The notes under the pieces are model-generated. The model was not told the DNA's origin. It did not search any database and saw only the letters and a program-made list of their open reading frames with translations. A stretch of 64,000 bases of DNA from Pseudogemmobacter faecipullorum (lineage in GTDB: Bacteria > Pseudomonadota > Alphaproteobacteria > Rhodobacterales > Rhodobacteraceae). A program made the translations under genes and the position numbers. Within the stretch, counting starts at the first letter, position 1. Each line of letters opens with the position of its first letter. Shown here piece after piece: positions 8,988 to 16,190 of this stretch. The stretch is from NCBI RefSeq assembly GCF_020539525.1, contig NZ_JACDXX010000012.1, forward strand, positions 83,739 through 147,738, written 5' to 3'.

Positions 8988-9898
8988 TCCGTTTTCCGCG
9001 TTTTCTGAGCATCCTGTGTCTTGCCCTGGCTCTGCCGGTTCAGGCCGGGGCGCAATCACTGGCCAAAGACCTGTTTGGCAGCCACCGCGCCCCCTCGGCC
9101 CAGGCCGCCATGCCGATTGGAGCCTATTCCAAAGGCTGTGCGGCCGGGCTGCTGAAAATGCCCGAGAACGGGCCGCACTGGCAGGCGATGCGGCTGTCGC
9201 GCAATCGCAACTGGGGCCATCCGGTAATGGTCGAATATCTGATGGACCTGTCCTATGCCGCCACCCGGATCGGCTGGGGCAAGGGGCTATATATCGGCGA
9301 TATCAGCCAGCCGCGTGGCGGGCCGATGATCACCGGCCATGCCAGCCATCAGATCGGCCTTGATGCCGATATCTGGTGGCTCGCGCCGTCACGGCTCGAT
9401 CTGAGCGTGGCCGAGCGTGAAAGCCTGTCCTCAATCCCGATGCGTTCGGCCGATCAGCGCTCGGTGACCCGGGCCTGGAGCCCGGCGGCGCGCAATCTCC
9501 TGCAGGTCGCAGCCTCAGACCCGCGCGTCGACCGGATCTTTGTCGCCGCCTCGATCAAGCTGGAAATCTGCAAATCGGCAAAGAGGTCGGACCGCGAATG
9601 GCTGCGCAAACTGCGCCCCGTGGCCGGACATGACACGCATTTCCATGTGCGGCTGAAATGCCCCTCCGGTTCAGGCGGGGCCTGCGAGACCCAGAGCCCG
9701 AGCGTGGAAGAGCTGTCAAAGGGCGGCGATGGCTGTGATGACACGCTGACCTGGTGGGTCACCGATTATCTGAACCCGCCGAAAAAGACCGGTAAACCCG
9801 CGCCGAAAGACGAAGACCTGCCGAAGAAAAAGCATCCGCGCCAGTTCACCATGGCTGATCTGCCTGCGGCCTGCGCCTCGGTCGTTTCCTCGGACTGA
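8984..9898 (+). CDS. mepA: Penicillin-insensitive murein endopeptidase MepA
   Basis: The protein is 304 aa with a Sec signal peptide of about 23 residues (L-C-L-A-L-A-L-P-V-Q-A-G-A-Q). It belongs to the LAS-type metallopeptidases (family M74), which cut D-Ala-meso-DAP cross-links in periplasmic peptidoglycan. The zinc-site signatures are visible as G-H-A-S-H-Q-I-G-L-D-A-D (about residues 120-131) and G-H-D-T-H-F-H-V-R-L near residue 215. R-G-G-P-M-I-T-G lies just before the first motif. The C-terminal region ends in a Lys/Pro-rich segment. It overlaps the transporter gene upstream by 4 nt. A near-perfect hairpin follows the stop codon, so this is probably the last gene of the thioesterase-MFS-mepA unit. 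Confidence 0.96.
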   Translation: MIRFPRFLSILCLALALPVQAGAQSLAKDLFGSHRAPSAQAAMPIGAYSKGCAAGLLKMPENGPHWQAMRLSRNRNWGHPVMVEYLMDLSYAATRIGWGKGLYIGDISQPRGGPMITGHASHQIGLDADIWWLAPSRLDLSVAERESLSSIPMRSADQRSVTRAWSPAARNLLQVAASDPRVDRIFVAASIKLEICKSAKRSDREWLRKLRPVAGHDTHFHVRLKCPSGSGGACETQSPSVEELSKGGDGCDDTLTWWVTDYLNPPKKTGKPAPKDEDLPKKKHPRQFTMADLPAACASVVSSD

Positions 9899-9904
9899 CA
9901 TGCG

Positions 9905-9928
9905 CTCCGGGCCCGAAAGGGCCCGGAG
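9905..9928 (+). terminator. Perfect 10-bp hairpin after mepA
   Basis: CTCCGGGCCC and GGGCCCGGAG form a perfect stem around a GAAA tetraloop, 6 nt after the mepA stop. There is no T-tract. Instead the hairpin is followed directly by the GCCTCCGGCGGGGATCTTT element, so termination may depend on that element rather than on a classical U-run. Confidence 0.6.
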
Positions 9929-9962
9929 GCCTCCGGCGGGGATCTTTCAGGGACAGATGAAA
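9929..9962 (+). repeat. Intergenic 3'-end repeat element, copy 1
   Basis: The sequence GCCTCCGGCGGGGATCTTT, then CAG, then GGACAGATGAAA, is nearly identical to stretches after ghrA (37668) and pth (56068), with diverged relatives near 59443 and 59601. All lie in intergenic DNA just after a GC-rich hairpin and downstream of a stop codon. Function is unknown; a terminator or RNA 3'-end role is inferred from position. Confidence 0.75.
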
Positions 9963-10095
9963 TCGGCCCGCTCACGCCCCGCTGCTGATCCCTGCCCCGC
10001 GCTTGACGCGGCCAGGGGCGCGGCGTAGATGCCGGTCTGTACGCGCTCTGAGCAGCGCCAAGTGTCCGCTACCTTGTCAAAACGGAATTATATCC

Positions 10096-10716
10096 ATGAC
10101 GCGTCTTCTGCCTGGCATTATTGCCATGGCGGCCATTGTTCTGGCCTCCAATATCCTCGTGCAGTTCCCCTATGGGGAATTTCTGACATGGGGCGCTTTC
10201 ACCTATCCTTTCGCCTTCCTCTGCGGCGATATCATCAACCGGGTGCAGGGCGCGCGCGCTGCCCGGATCGTGGTGCTGTTCGGCTTTATCACCGGGCTGA
10301 TCTGCTCGCTGATCGGCTCGCAGATCAGCGGCGAGTTTGGCCCGCTGGTGACATTGCGCGTCGCGCTTGGCTCGGCTCTGGCCTATCTGGTCGGCCAGAT
10401 GAGCGATGTCTCGGTGTTCAGCGCCTTGCGCGGCCGGGCCTGGTGGCAGGCGCCGCTTGCCTCCACCCTGGTCTCGTCCTCAATCGATACCGTGCTGTTT
10501 TTCAGCATCGCCTTCTCGGCGCCATTCGCCTTTCTTGAGCCCTCGGTCGACACCTCCTGGGCCTCGGAACCCGTGGCTTTGCTGGGCTTTGGGCCGCTGG
10601 CACCGTTCTGGGTCTCGCTGGCGATCGGCGACTGGTGTGTGAAAATCAGCCTGGCTTTGCTGGCCCTGGTGCCCTTCCGCATCATTACCCGACGTCTGAT
10701 CACAAAATATGCGTAA
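10096..10716 (+). CDS. yhhQ: Queuosine precursor transporter (YhhQ/VUT family)
   Basis: I chose ATG 10096 (MTRLLPGIIAMAAIVLASN), giving 206 aa. The frame stays open upstream to 10003 but that part is Arg/Cys-rich and unlike the family. Six hydrophobic helices and the signature G-A-F-T-Y-P-F-A-F-L-C-G-D-I-I-N-R identify the VUT family (PF02592). E. coli YhhQ imports preQ0/preQ1 for queuosine tRNA modification. The S-S-S-I-D-T-V-L-F-F-S-I-A-F segment late in the protein is also characteristic. The upstream region (9963-10095) shows no recognisable preQ1 riboswitch. The gene seems to stand alone, with a tiny-ORF locus downstream. Confidence 0.9.
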   Translation: MTRLLPGIIAMAAIVLASNILVQFPYGEFLTWGAFTYPFAFLCGDIINRVQGARAARIVVLFGFITGLICSLIGSQISGEFGPLVTLRVALGSALAYLVGQMSDVSVFSALRGRAWWQAPLASTLVSSSIDTVLFFSIAFSAPFAFLEPSVDTSWASEPVALLGFGPLAPFWVSLAIGDWCVKISLALLALVPFRIITRRLITKYA

Positions 10717-10726
10717 TTTCACTTGA

Positions 10727-10745
10727 TTGACACAAAATCTGTGTC
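10727..10745 (+). promoter_or_regulatory. Possible -35 element overlapped by an inverted repeat, upstream of the tiny ORF
   Basis: TTGACA at 10727-10732 resembles a -35 hexamer. It overlaps the inverted repeat GACACA-AAATC-TGTGTC (10729-10745), which could be an operator. No convincing -10 hexamer lies 16-18 nt downstream, so the promoter call is tentative. Confidence 0.3.
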
Positions 10746-10785
10746 AGCATCGACCTATCGGAAACATTCGAAAGGAGGTGATCCA

Positions 10786-10842
10786 GTGTCTAGAGTGATA
10801 TTGGAGAGGGGTGTCAAGACAGTCAGAGGGGGTGTTTTCTGA
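10786..10842 (+). CDS. 18-codon ORF with exceptionally strong ribosome-binding site (candidate leader peptide or small protein)
   Basis: GTG 10786 opens an 18-codon frame reading MSRVILERGVKTVRGGVF and ending at TGA. It is preceded by GAAAGGAGGTGATCCAG (10770-10786), which is the exact reverse complement of the conserved 3' end of 16S rRNA over 17 nt, with 7 nt between GGAGG and the GTG. Codon use is unlike the neighbours: AGA twice, AGG, ATA, TTG and ACA are all rare in this high-GC genome. A hairpin at 10873-10896 and a 12-bp terminator-like stem at 10912-10940 follow, and arfB starts at 11018. It may be a leader peptide sensing ribosome stalling, an independent micro-protein, or part of a small RNA. 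No homology is known to me. Expression is inferred only from the ribosome site. Confidence 0.55.
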   Translation: MSRVILERGVKTVRGGVF

Positions 10843-10872
10843 GGGCAGCCCCTCAGCGGACAACCAGCTGAT

Positions 10873-10896
10873 TGGGCCATTATCCTAACTGGCCCA
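10873..10896 (+). other. Hairpin between the 18-codon ORF and arfB
   Basis: TGGGCCA (10873-10879) pairs with TGGCCCA (10890-10896) around a 10-nt loop. It sits 30 nt after the tiny ORF and 15 nt before a stronger terminator-like stem, an arrangement compatible with an attenuator. That role is inference. Confidence 0.4.
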
Positions 10897-10911
10897 TCTC
10901 CTGAGAACTCG

Positions 10912-10940
10912 GAAAGGGTCGCCATACCGGCGGCCCTTTC
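10912..10940 (+). terminator. Terminator-like stem between the 18-codon ORF and arfB
   Basis: GAAAGGGTCGCC (10912-10923) and GGCGGCCCTTTC (10929-10940) form a 12-bp stem with one G-U pair and an ATACC loop, followed by TCTCTTGTCT. It either ends the tiny-ORF transcript or attenuates read-through into arfB. Confidence 0.6.
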
Positions 10941-11017
10941 TCTTGTCTGCCAGCGCTCTTTCAGGCAGGCTCGCAGGCCCCTGCCCTGTGCTTCTGCCCC
11001 TGCGGATCCGTCTCGCC

Positions 11018-11440
11018 ATGCTTTATATCACCGAAAGCCTCTCTCTCGCCGACTGGGAGCTGAGCGAGAGCTTCATGCGCGCCTCGGGCCCGGGCGGGCA
11101 GAATGTGAATAAGGTCGCAACCGCAGTCGAGCTGCGCTTTGAGGCCGAGCGCTCTCCGCATCTGGCGCCCGCGGTCAAAGCCCGGCTGAAGCGGATCGCC
11201 GGACGCAAATGGAGCCAGGAGGGGGCGCTGATCATTCAGGTCGATGAAACCCGCAGCCAGGCCCGCAACCGTGAAATTGCCCGCGAACGGCTGGTCGAGA
11301 TGATCACAAAGGCGCTGACCGCGCCGAAGAAACGCATTGCCACCCAACCAACCTGGGGCAGCCAGCAGCGCCGGCTGAGCGCAAAAACCGCGCGCGGAAC
11401 GGTCAAATCGCTGCGCGGGGCCGTCAGTGATGACGACTGA
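11018..11440 (+). CDS. arfB: Alternative ribosome-rescue factor ArfB (YaeJ-type peptidyl-tRNA hydrolase)
   Basis: The chosen start is ATG 11018 (MLYITESLSLADWELSESF), giving 140 aa, the usual ArfB length; the frame is open further upstream but that part does not look like the family. The release-factor motif G-P-G-G-Q-N-V-N-K-V-A-T-A-V-E-L-R-F contains the catalytic GGQ. The C-terminal tail is strongly basic (P-K-K-R, then Q-Q-R-R-L-S-A-K and K-S-L-R-G), as needed to enter the empty mRNA channel of stalled ribosomes. ArfB hydrolyses peptidyl-tRNA on non-stop ribosomes and backs up tmRNA trans-translation. No clear Shine-Dalgarno precedes the ATG, suggesting low basal translation. The upstream tiny ORF and terminator may control it. 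Confidence 0.95.
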   Translation: MLYITESLSLADWELSESFMRASGPGGQNVNKVATAVELRFEAERSPHLAPAVKARLKRIAGRKWSQEGALIIQVDETRSQARNREIARERLVEMITKALTAPKKRIATQPTWGSQQRRLSAKTARGTVKSLRGAVSDDD

Positions 11441-11501
11441 GGCGGCAGCCGGGCATCAAAACAGGTTGCCAGCGACAGAGCCAGGGTCTAGTCAGCGCGC
11501 G

Positions 11502-11543
11502 AATTGTGACAATTTCCTGAGGATTTTGTCACTCCTATGTGAC
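11502..11543 (+). promoter_or_regulatory. Palindromic sites in the promoter region of the phosphate transporter
   Basis: AATTGTGACAATT (11502-11514) is a perfect 13-bp palindrome, and GTCAC-N6-GTGAC (11528-11543) is a second inverted repeat 10 nt before the start codon. TGTCA-type half-sites recall PhoB boxes, but the spacing is not the direct-repeat arrangement of a classical Pho box. Regulator unknown. Confidence 0.35.
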
Positions 11544-11552
11544 GAGAGTTGA

Positions 11553-13034
11553 ATGACCGACCCCCGCCCGCCCCAGATAAACCGCTTCAAGACACTCGAC
11601 AAAGACCTGGACCGCCAGAGCGTCTTCGAGCATGCCGCCGATGCGGTCTCGCGTCCCATTGTGGCGCTTGGCATTGCCGCGCTGTTTATCGGCATCTGCG
11701 CCCTGATCGCCGCCGCCTTCGCCGGTGAAGGCCAGACCATGCTGATCATCACCGCTGCGGCAGGGTTCGGGGCCTATATGGCGCTGAATATCGGTGCCAA
11801 TGATGTGGCCAATAATATGGGCCCGGCCGTGGGGTCAAAAGCCCTGACCATGGGCGGGGCGCTGATCATCGCCGCTGTCTGTGAAACCGCAGGCGCGCTG
11901 ATCGCCGGCGGCGATGTGGTCTCGACCATTGCCGGTGGCATTGTCGCTCCCGAAGCGGTTGCCACGGAAAGCGTCTTCGTACGCGCCATGCTGGCGGCGC
12001 TGATCGCCTCGTCGCTCTGGCTGAATATTGCCACCTGGGCCGGTGCGCCGGTCTCGACCACCCATTCCATCGTCGGCGGCGTCGTCGGTGCCGGCATCGT
12101 CGCCGGAGGCTTTGCCGCGGTGAACTGGGGCATGATCGGGCAGATCGCCGCCTCCTGGGTGATCTCGCCCGTGCTGGGCGGAATTTTTGCCGCGCTGTTT
12201 CTTGCCATCATCAAGGCCCGCGTCAATGATGTGCCCGATAAGCTGGCCGCGGCCCGGATCTGGGTGCCTGCCCTGGTCGGCCTGATGGCGGGCACTTTTA
12301 CCACCTATCTCGCCACCAAAGGCCTGAAGAAGCTTATCGATATTTCCGGCCTGACCGCGGCGGGTCTCGGCCTTGCCGTCGGTCTGCTGGTCTGGGCCTG
12401 GATGCGCCCGGTGATTGCGCGCAAATCCGCGACCATGGAGAACCGCAAGCGCTCGCTGAAACAGCTGTTCGGCCTGCCGCTGGTCGCGGCTGCCGCCCTG
12501 ATGTCCTTTGCCCATGGCGCCAATGACGTCTCCAATGCCGTTGGCCCGCTGGCGGCGATTGTTCATGTCGTTCAGGGTAATGGCATGGCGGCGGGATCGG
12601 TTGGCCTGCCGCTGTGGATCCTCGCCATCGGTGCCTTTGGCATCTCCTTTGGCCTGATGCTGTTTGGCCCAAAACTGATCCGCCTCGTCGGCGATCAGAT
12701 CACCAAGCTGAACCAGATCCGCGCCTTCTGCGTCGCGCTTTCGGCGGCGATCACCGTGATCTTTGCCTCGGCACTCGGGCTGCCGGTCTCCTCCACCCAT
12801 ATCGCGGTGGGCGGCATTTTCGGGGTCGGCTTCTACCGCGAATGGGAGGCCGAGCGCCGCGCCCGCAGGCAGAACCTGCATAAAGGCACGCCGCTGTCCG
12901 CCGAAGAGCGCCGCCGCCGCAAGCTGGTGCGCCGCCACCATGTCGTGGGCATTGCCGCCGCCTGGGTGATCACCGTGCCGGCAACGGCGCTGATTTCGGC
13001 CCTGGTGTTCTGGCTGCTCGGCACCCTGATCTGA
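11553..13034 (+). CDS. pit: Inorganic phosphate transporter, PiT family
   Basis: The protein is 493 aa with about ten transmembrane segments. It shows the internal duplication that defines PiT/PHO-4 transporters: G-A-N-D-V-A-N-N-M-G-P-A-V-G-S in the first half and G-A-N-D-V-S-N-A-V-G-P-L-A in the second. Paired V-S-T-T-H-S-I-V-G-G and V-S-S-T-H-I-A-V-G-G motifs also occur. It moves phosphate, probably as a metal-phosphate complex, with a cation gradient across the inner membrane. The N-terminal cytosolic segment of about 45 residues and a basic loop near residues 430-460 are typical of the longer bacterial form. The start ATG at 11553 has only a weak GAGAG site. A bidirectional terminator follows the gene and separates it from pncB. 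Confidence 0.95.
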   Translation: MTDPRPPQINRFKTLDKDLDRQSVFEHAADAVSRPIVALGIAALFIGICALIAAAFAGEGQTMLIITAAAGFGAYMALNIGANDVANNMGPAVGSKALTMGGALIIAAVCETAGALIAGGDVVSTIAGGIVAPEAVATESVFVRAMLAALIASSLWLNIATWAGAPVSTTHSIVGGVVGAGIVAGGFAAVNWGMIGQIAASWVISPVLGGIFAALFLAIIKARVNDVPDKLAAARIWVPALVGLMAGTFTTYLATKGLKKLIDISGLTAAGLGLAVGLLVWAWMRPVIARKSATMENRKRSLKQLFGLPLVAAAALMSFAHGANDVSNAVGPLAAIVHVVQGNGMAAGSVGLPLWILAIGAFGISFGLMLFGPKLIRLVGDQITKLNQIRAFCVALSAAITVIFASALGLPVSSTHIAVGGIFGVGFYREWEAERRARRQNLHKGTPLSAEERRRRKLVRRHHVVGIAAAWVITVPATALISALVFWLLGTLI

Positions 13035-13057
13035 GCCCTGCCCCCTGCGGCAAAATC

Positions 13058-13090
13058 AAAGGCCCCCAGGCGCAGATGCCGGGGGCCTTT
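13058..13090. terminator. Bidirectional intrinsic terminator between pit and pncB
   Basis: AAAGGCCCCC (13058-13067) pairs perfectly with GGGGGCCTTT (13081-13090). T-rich sequence lies on both sides (TTTTTCG on the plus strand, TTTGATTTTG on the minus strand), as expected between convergent genes. Confidence 0.85.
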
Positions 13091-13114
13091 TTCGTTTCGC
13101 GGTAAGGCCTCTGC

Positions 13115-14407
13115 TCAGACAAAAATCTCGCGCCGCTGCTGCTCACCGACTTTAAAGACCCGCTTATAGCGTTCGATCTCCTGGGTCGGGCCCATGGCTT
13201 TATTGGGATTATCTGAGAGTTTGACCGTCGGTCTGCCATCGGCTGAGACCGCCTTGCAGACCAAGCTGAAGGGCGCCAGCGCCTCATTCGGGACAAGGCC
13301 GCGGAAATCATTGGTCAGATTGGTGCCCCAGCCGAAGGACACTTTCACCCGGCCCTGGAATTGCTGGTGCAGGGTCTCAATGGTGCTGACATCCAGCCCG
13401 TCCGAGAAAATCACCAGCTTCTCGCGCGGATCCTCGCCGCGCTCCTGCCACCAGCGAATGGCGGTCTCGGCCCCCTCGGCCGGATCGCCGCTGTCGATGC
13501 GGATCCCGGTCCAGCCCGCCAGCCAGTCCGGCGCATGCTGCAGGAAACCGGCAGTACCATAGGTATCGGGCAGCATGATGCGCAGATTGCCGTCATGTTC
13601 ATCATGCCAGTCAGCCAGCACCTGATAGGGGGCCTGGGCCAGCTCGGCATCATCCCCGGCCAGCGCGGCATAGACCATGGGCAGCTCATGCGCATTGGTG
13701 CCGATCGCCTCAATATCGCGTTTCATCGCGATCAGACAGTTTGAGGTGCCGGTGAATGCCTCACCCAGCCCCTCCTGCAGGGCCTGAACGCACCAGTCCT
13801 GCCACAGATAGCTGTGGCGGCGTCGGGTGCCAAAATCCGCCATTTTAAGGCCCGGCAGCTCGCGCAGCTTTTCGATCTTCTCCCAGAGCCGGGCCTGGGC
13901 GCGGGCATAGAGCACCTGCAGCTCGAACTTGCGCATATCTTTCAGAACCGCGCGCGAGCGCAGCTCCATGATCACCGCCAGCGCCGGAATTTCCCAGAGC
14001 ATGACCTCGGGCCATTTGCCCTCAAAGGTCAGCTCATACTGGCCGTCGCGCTTTTCCAGCTGATAGGCAGGCAGGCGCAGCCCCTCGAACCATTCCATGA
14101 AATCGGGGCGGAACATCTGGCGCTTGCCGTAGAATGTATTGCCGCGCAGCCAGGTGCTTTCGCCGCGTTTCAGCGACAGCGAGCGCACATGATCAAGCTG
14201 TTCGCGCAGCTCGCCCTCATCGATCAGATCAGCAAGGCGCACATTCCTGCTGCGATTGATCAGCGAGAAGGTGACATTGGTGTCACGGCGATTGCGAAAC
14301 ACCGACTGGCACATCAGAAGCTTATAAAAATCGGTATCGATCAGCGAACGGACGATCGGATCGATCTTCCAGTTGTGATTGTGAACGCGGGTGGCGATAT
14401 CGACCAT
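13115..14407 (-). CDS. pncB: Nicotinate phosphoribosyltransferase
   Basis: This 430-aa enzyme converts nicotinate and PRPP to nicotinate mononucleotide, using ATP hydrolysis, in the Preiss-Handler NAD salvage route. Family motifs include [12 protein letters not shown] near residue 22. F-G-T-R-R-R-H-S-Y near residue 193 holds the regulatory His. F-S-D-G-L-D-V, then [12 protein letters not shown] form the phosphoribosyl-binding end of the barrel. The start ATG 14407 has a clear AGGAGG site. It lies downstream of pncA on the same strand with a 117-nt gap, so the two consecutive salvage steps probably share a transcript. Together with nadE at 25 kb the window holds three NAD-assembly enzymes. Confidence 0.97.
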   Translation of the reverse strand: MVDIATRVHNHNWKIDPIVRSLIDTDFYKLLMCQSVFRNRRDTNVTFSLINRSRNVRLADLIDEGELREQLDHVRSLSLKRGESTWLRGNTFYGKRQMFRPDFMEWFEGLRLPAYQLEKRDGQYELTFEGKWPEVMLWEIPALAVIMELRSRAVLKDMRKFELQVLYARAQARLWEKIEKLRELPGLKMADFGTRRRHSYLWQDWCVQALQEGLGEAFTGTSNCLIAMKRDIEAIGTNAHELPMVYAALAGDDAELAQAPYQVLADWHDEHDGNLRIMLPDTYGTAGFLQHAPDWLAGWTGIRIDSGDPAEGAETAIRWWQERGEDPREKLVIFSDGLDVSTIETLHQQFQGRVKVSFGWGTNLTNDFRGLVPNEALAPFSLVCKAVSADGRPTVKLSDNPNKAMGPTQEIERYKRVFKVGEQQRREIFV

Positions 14408-14524
14408 TATGGCCTCCTGAGGGCGCGGGCAGGGCTGTTAAATCAATTGCTTGTCCTGCTGTCCAGCCGGATAGACAGGCACATCCTGCTGCCCGGCGCG
14501 CAGTGTTCTGACAAAGACCCCGGT

Positions 14525-15139
14525 TCAGGGCTGAGGGATCAGCCTGACCCCGGCCTTTGTCATGGCGGCACAGGCCGCATCCAGCGAGCCCTGCTGATCA
14601 ATCGCCCGCGACAGATCGAGCCGCACCTCTGCCGCAAATCCAAGCCGCACCGCATCAAGCGCCGACCAGGCCACGCAGAAATCGGTGGCAAGCCCGGCAA
14701 GGGTCAGCTTCTCAATGCCCCGCGCGCGCAGCCAGGCCTCAAGCCCGGTCCCGGTCACCCGGTCATTCTCATAAAAGGCCGAATAGCTGTCGATCGGACG
14801 GCGAAAGCCCTTGCGCAGGATCAGCTGCGCCGGCTGCAGATCAAGCCCGGGGTGAAACTCCGCCCCCCGGCTGCCGGCAATGCAGTGATCGGGCCAGAGC
14901 GTCTGCAGCCCATAACCGGCTTCGCTCTGAGAGAAAGGCGCGGCCCCGGGGTGAGAGGAGGCAAAAGAGCTGTGGCCGGGGGGATGCCAGTCCTGGCTCA
15001 GCACCACACAGGAAAACTCCGCCATCAAAGCATTGATCCCGGCGATAATCTCATCGCCCCCCTGCACCGCCAGCGCACCGCCGGGGCAGAAATCATTTTG
15101 CAGATCAATGACGACCAATGCCTCATTCTCGCCACGCAT
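14525..15139 (-). CDS. pncA: Nicotinamidase/pyrazinamidase
   Basis: This 204-aa cytosolic isochorismatase-fold hydrolase deamidates nicotinamide to nicotinate, feeding PncB. The catalytic Asp sits in V-V-I-D-L-Q-N-D-F-C-P-G-G near residue 11. The metal-binding part is S-Q-D-W-H-P-P-G-H near residue 50. The catalytic Lys is in L-R-K-G-F, and the nucleophilic Cys is in L-A-T-D-F-C-V-A-W-S-A-L-D-A. The start has an AGAGGAG site. It is transcribed divergently from trhO; a 15-bp perfect palindrome lies in the shared 96-nt promoter region. pncB follows 117 nt downstream. Confidence 0.96.
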   Translation of the reverse strand: MRGENEALVVIDLQNDFCPGGALAVQGGDEIIAGINALMAEFSCVVLSQDWHPPGHSSFASSHPGAAPFSQSEAGYGLQTLWPDHCIAGSRGAEFHPGLDLQPAQLILRKGFRRPIDSYSAFYENDRVTGTGLEAWLRARGIEKLTLAGLATDFCVAWSALDAVRLGFAAEVRLDLSRAIDQQGSLDAACAAMTKAGVRLIPQP

Positions 15140-15189
15140 AAAGCTCTCCTCTGCGGCTTTCCCCCTTGGACGACAGCGGGCCCCTCAGG

Positions 15190-15204
15190 TCAAGCAAAGC
15201 TTGA
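15190..15204. promoter_or_regulatory. Perfect palindrome in the pncA-trhO divergent promoter region
   Basis: TCAAGC-AAA-GCTTGA is a perfect 15-bp inverted repeat between the divergent starts at 15139 and 15236. It is a candidate operator. It does not look like a known NAD-regulator (NrtR) site to me. Confidence 0.4.
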
Positions 15205-15235
15205 TTTCAGCGCAAAACGGGTCCAAATCGCGGCT

Positions 15236-16153
15236 ATGATCATCGTCTGCGCCCTTTATCACTTCACCCGCTTCCCCGATCCTGCTGCGCTGCGCGAGCC
15301 GCTGGCAGCGCTTTGCCTTGCCGAAGGCGTCAGAGGCTCGCTTTTGCTGGCGGGCGAAGGCGTCAATGGCACCATCGCCGGCAGCCGTTCCGGGATTGAT
15401 GCGGTGCTCGCGCATCTGAAATCCCTGCCCGGCTGCGCCGGTCTCGATAGCAAAGAAAGCTATGCACAGACCATGCCTTTCGGGCGGATGAAGGTGAAGC
15501 TGAAGCGCGAGATCGTCACCATGGGGATCGAGGGCGTCGATCCCAAAGCCAGCGTCGGCCATTATGTGCAGCCGCAGGACTGGAATGCGCTGATCTCGGC
15601 CCCCGATGTGGCGGTGATTGACACCCGCAATGATTACGAGGTCGCGATCGGCACCTTTGAGGGCGCGGTCGATCCCGAAACCCGCAGCTTCCGCGACTTT
15701 CCGGCCTGGTGGGAAGAAAACAAAGAGCGCTTCCACAATAAACGCATCGCCATGTTCTGCACCGGCGGCATCCGTTGTGAGAAATCGACCAATTACCTGA
15801 TCAGCCAGGGGGTGGAGGATGTGTTCCACCTCAAGGGTGGCATTCTGAAATATCTCGAGGAAGTGCCCGCCGGGCAATCGCTGTGGAAGGGCGAATGCTA
15901 TGTCTTCGACGGCCGGGTCTCGGTGGGGCACGGGCTGGTACCGGGCGATTACCACAGCTGCGGTGCCTGCCGCCGCCCGATCCCGGCCGAAGACCGCCAG
16001 AGCCCGCACTATGAGCCTGGCGTTTGCTGCCCGGCCTGTCTTGAGGAATATTCAGCCGAGGACCGCGCCCGCTTCCGCGAACGCGAAAAGCAGATGCGCC
16101 TCGCCGAAGCGCGGGGCGAGCGCCATCTCGGCGGCAATCCGGTTCCGGAATGA
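15236..16153 (+). CDS. trhO: tRNA uridine-34 hydroxylase TrhO (YceA family, rhodanese domain)
   Basis: The start is ATG 15236 (MIIVCALYHFTRFPDP), giving 305 aa. The same frame is open for another 474 codons upstream, but that part is the shadow of pncA and pncB. The N-terminal domain carries G-V-R-G-S-L-L-L-A-G-E-G-V-N-G-T-I-A-G. The rhodanese domain has V-I-D-T-R-N-D-Y-E-V near residue 128. The catalytic Cys loop C-T-G-G-I-R-C-E-K-S is near residue 178. A zinc-finger-like tail reads C-G-A-C, then C-C-P-A-C. TrhO oxygenates U34 of tRNA to 5-hydroxyuridine, the precursor of mo5U/cmo5U wobble modifications. A 9-bp GC hairpin follows the stop. Confidence 0.95.
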   Translation: MIIVCALYHFTRFPDPAALREPLAALCLAEGVRGSLLLAGEGVNGTIAGSRSGIDAVLAHLKSLPGCAGLDSKESYAQTMPFGRMKVKLKREIVTMGIEGVDPKASVGHYVQPQDWNALISAPDVAVIDTRNDYEVAIGTFEGAVDPETRSFRDFPAWWEENKERFHNKRIAMFCTGGIRCEKSTNYLISQGVEDVFHLKGGILKYLEEVPAGQSLWKGECYVFDGRVSVGHGLVPGDYHSCGACRRPIPAEDRQSPHYEPGVCCPACLEEYSAEDRARFREREKQMRLAEARGERHLGGNPVPE

Positions 16154-16155
16154 CA

Positions 16156-16177
16156 AAGGGGGCCCTGCGGCCCCCTT
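16156..16177. terminator. Hairpin between the convergent trhO and luciferase-like gene
   Basis: AAGGGGGCC and GGCCCCCTT form a perfect 9-bp stem around CTGC, followed on the plus strand by CCCTTTCG. It lies between two convergent stop codons and may serve both genes. Confidence 0.7.
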
Positions 16178-16190
16178 CCCTTTCGCGCCC

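Noticed and set aside
9963..10095. Possible preQ1 riboswitch upstream of the queuosine-precursor transporter
   Set aside because: I could not find the compact preQ1-I stem and A-rich tail or any convincing alternative fold.
13814..15235. N-terminal 474-codon extension in frame with trhO
   Set aside because: The extension is antisense to pncB and pncA. The TrhO family begins at MIIVCALYHF, at 15236.
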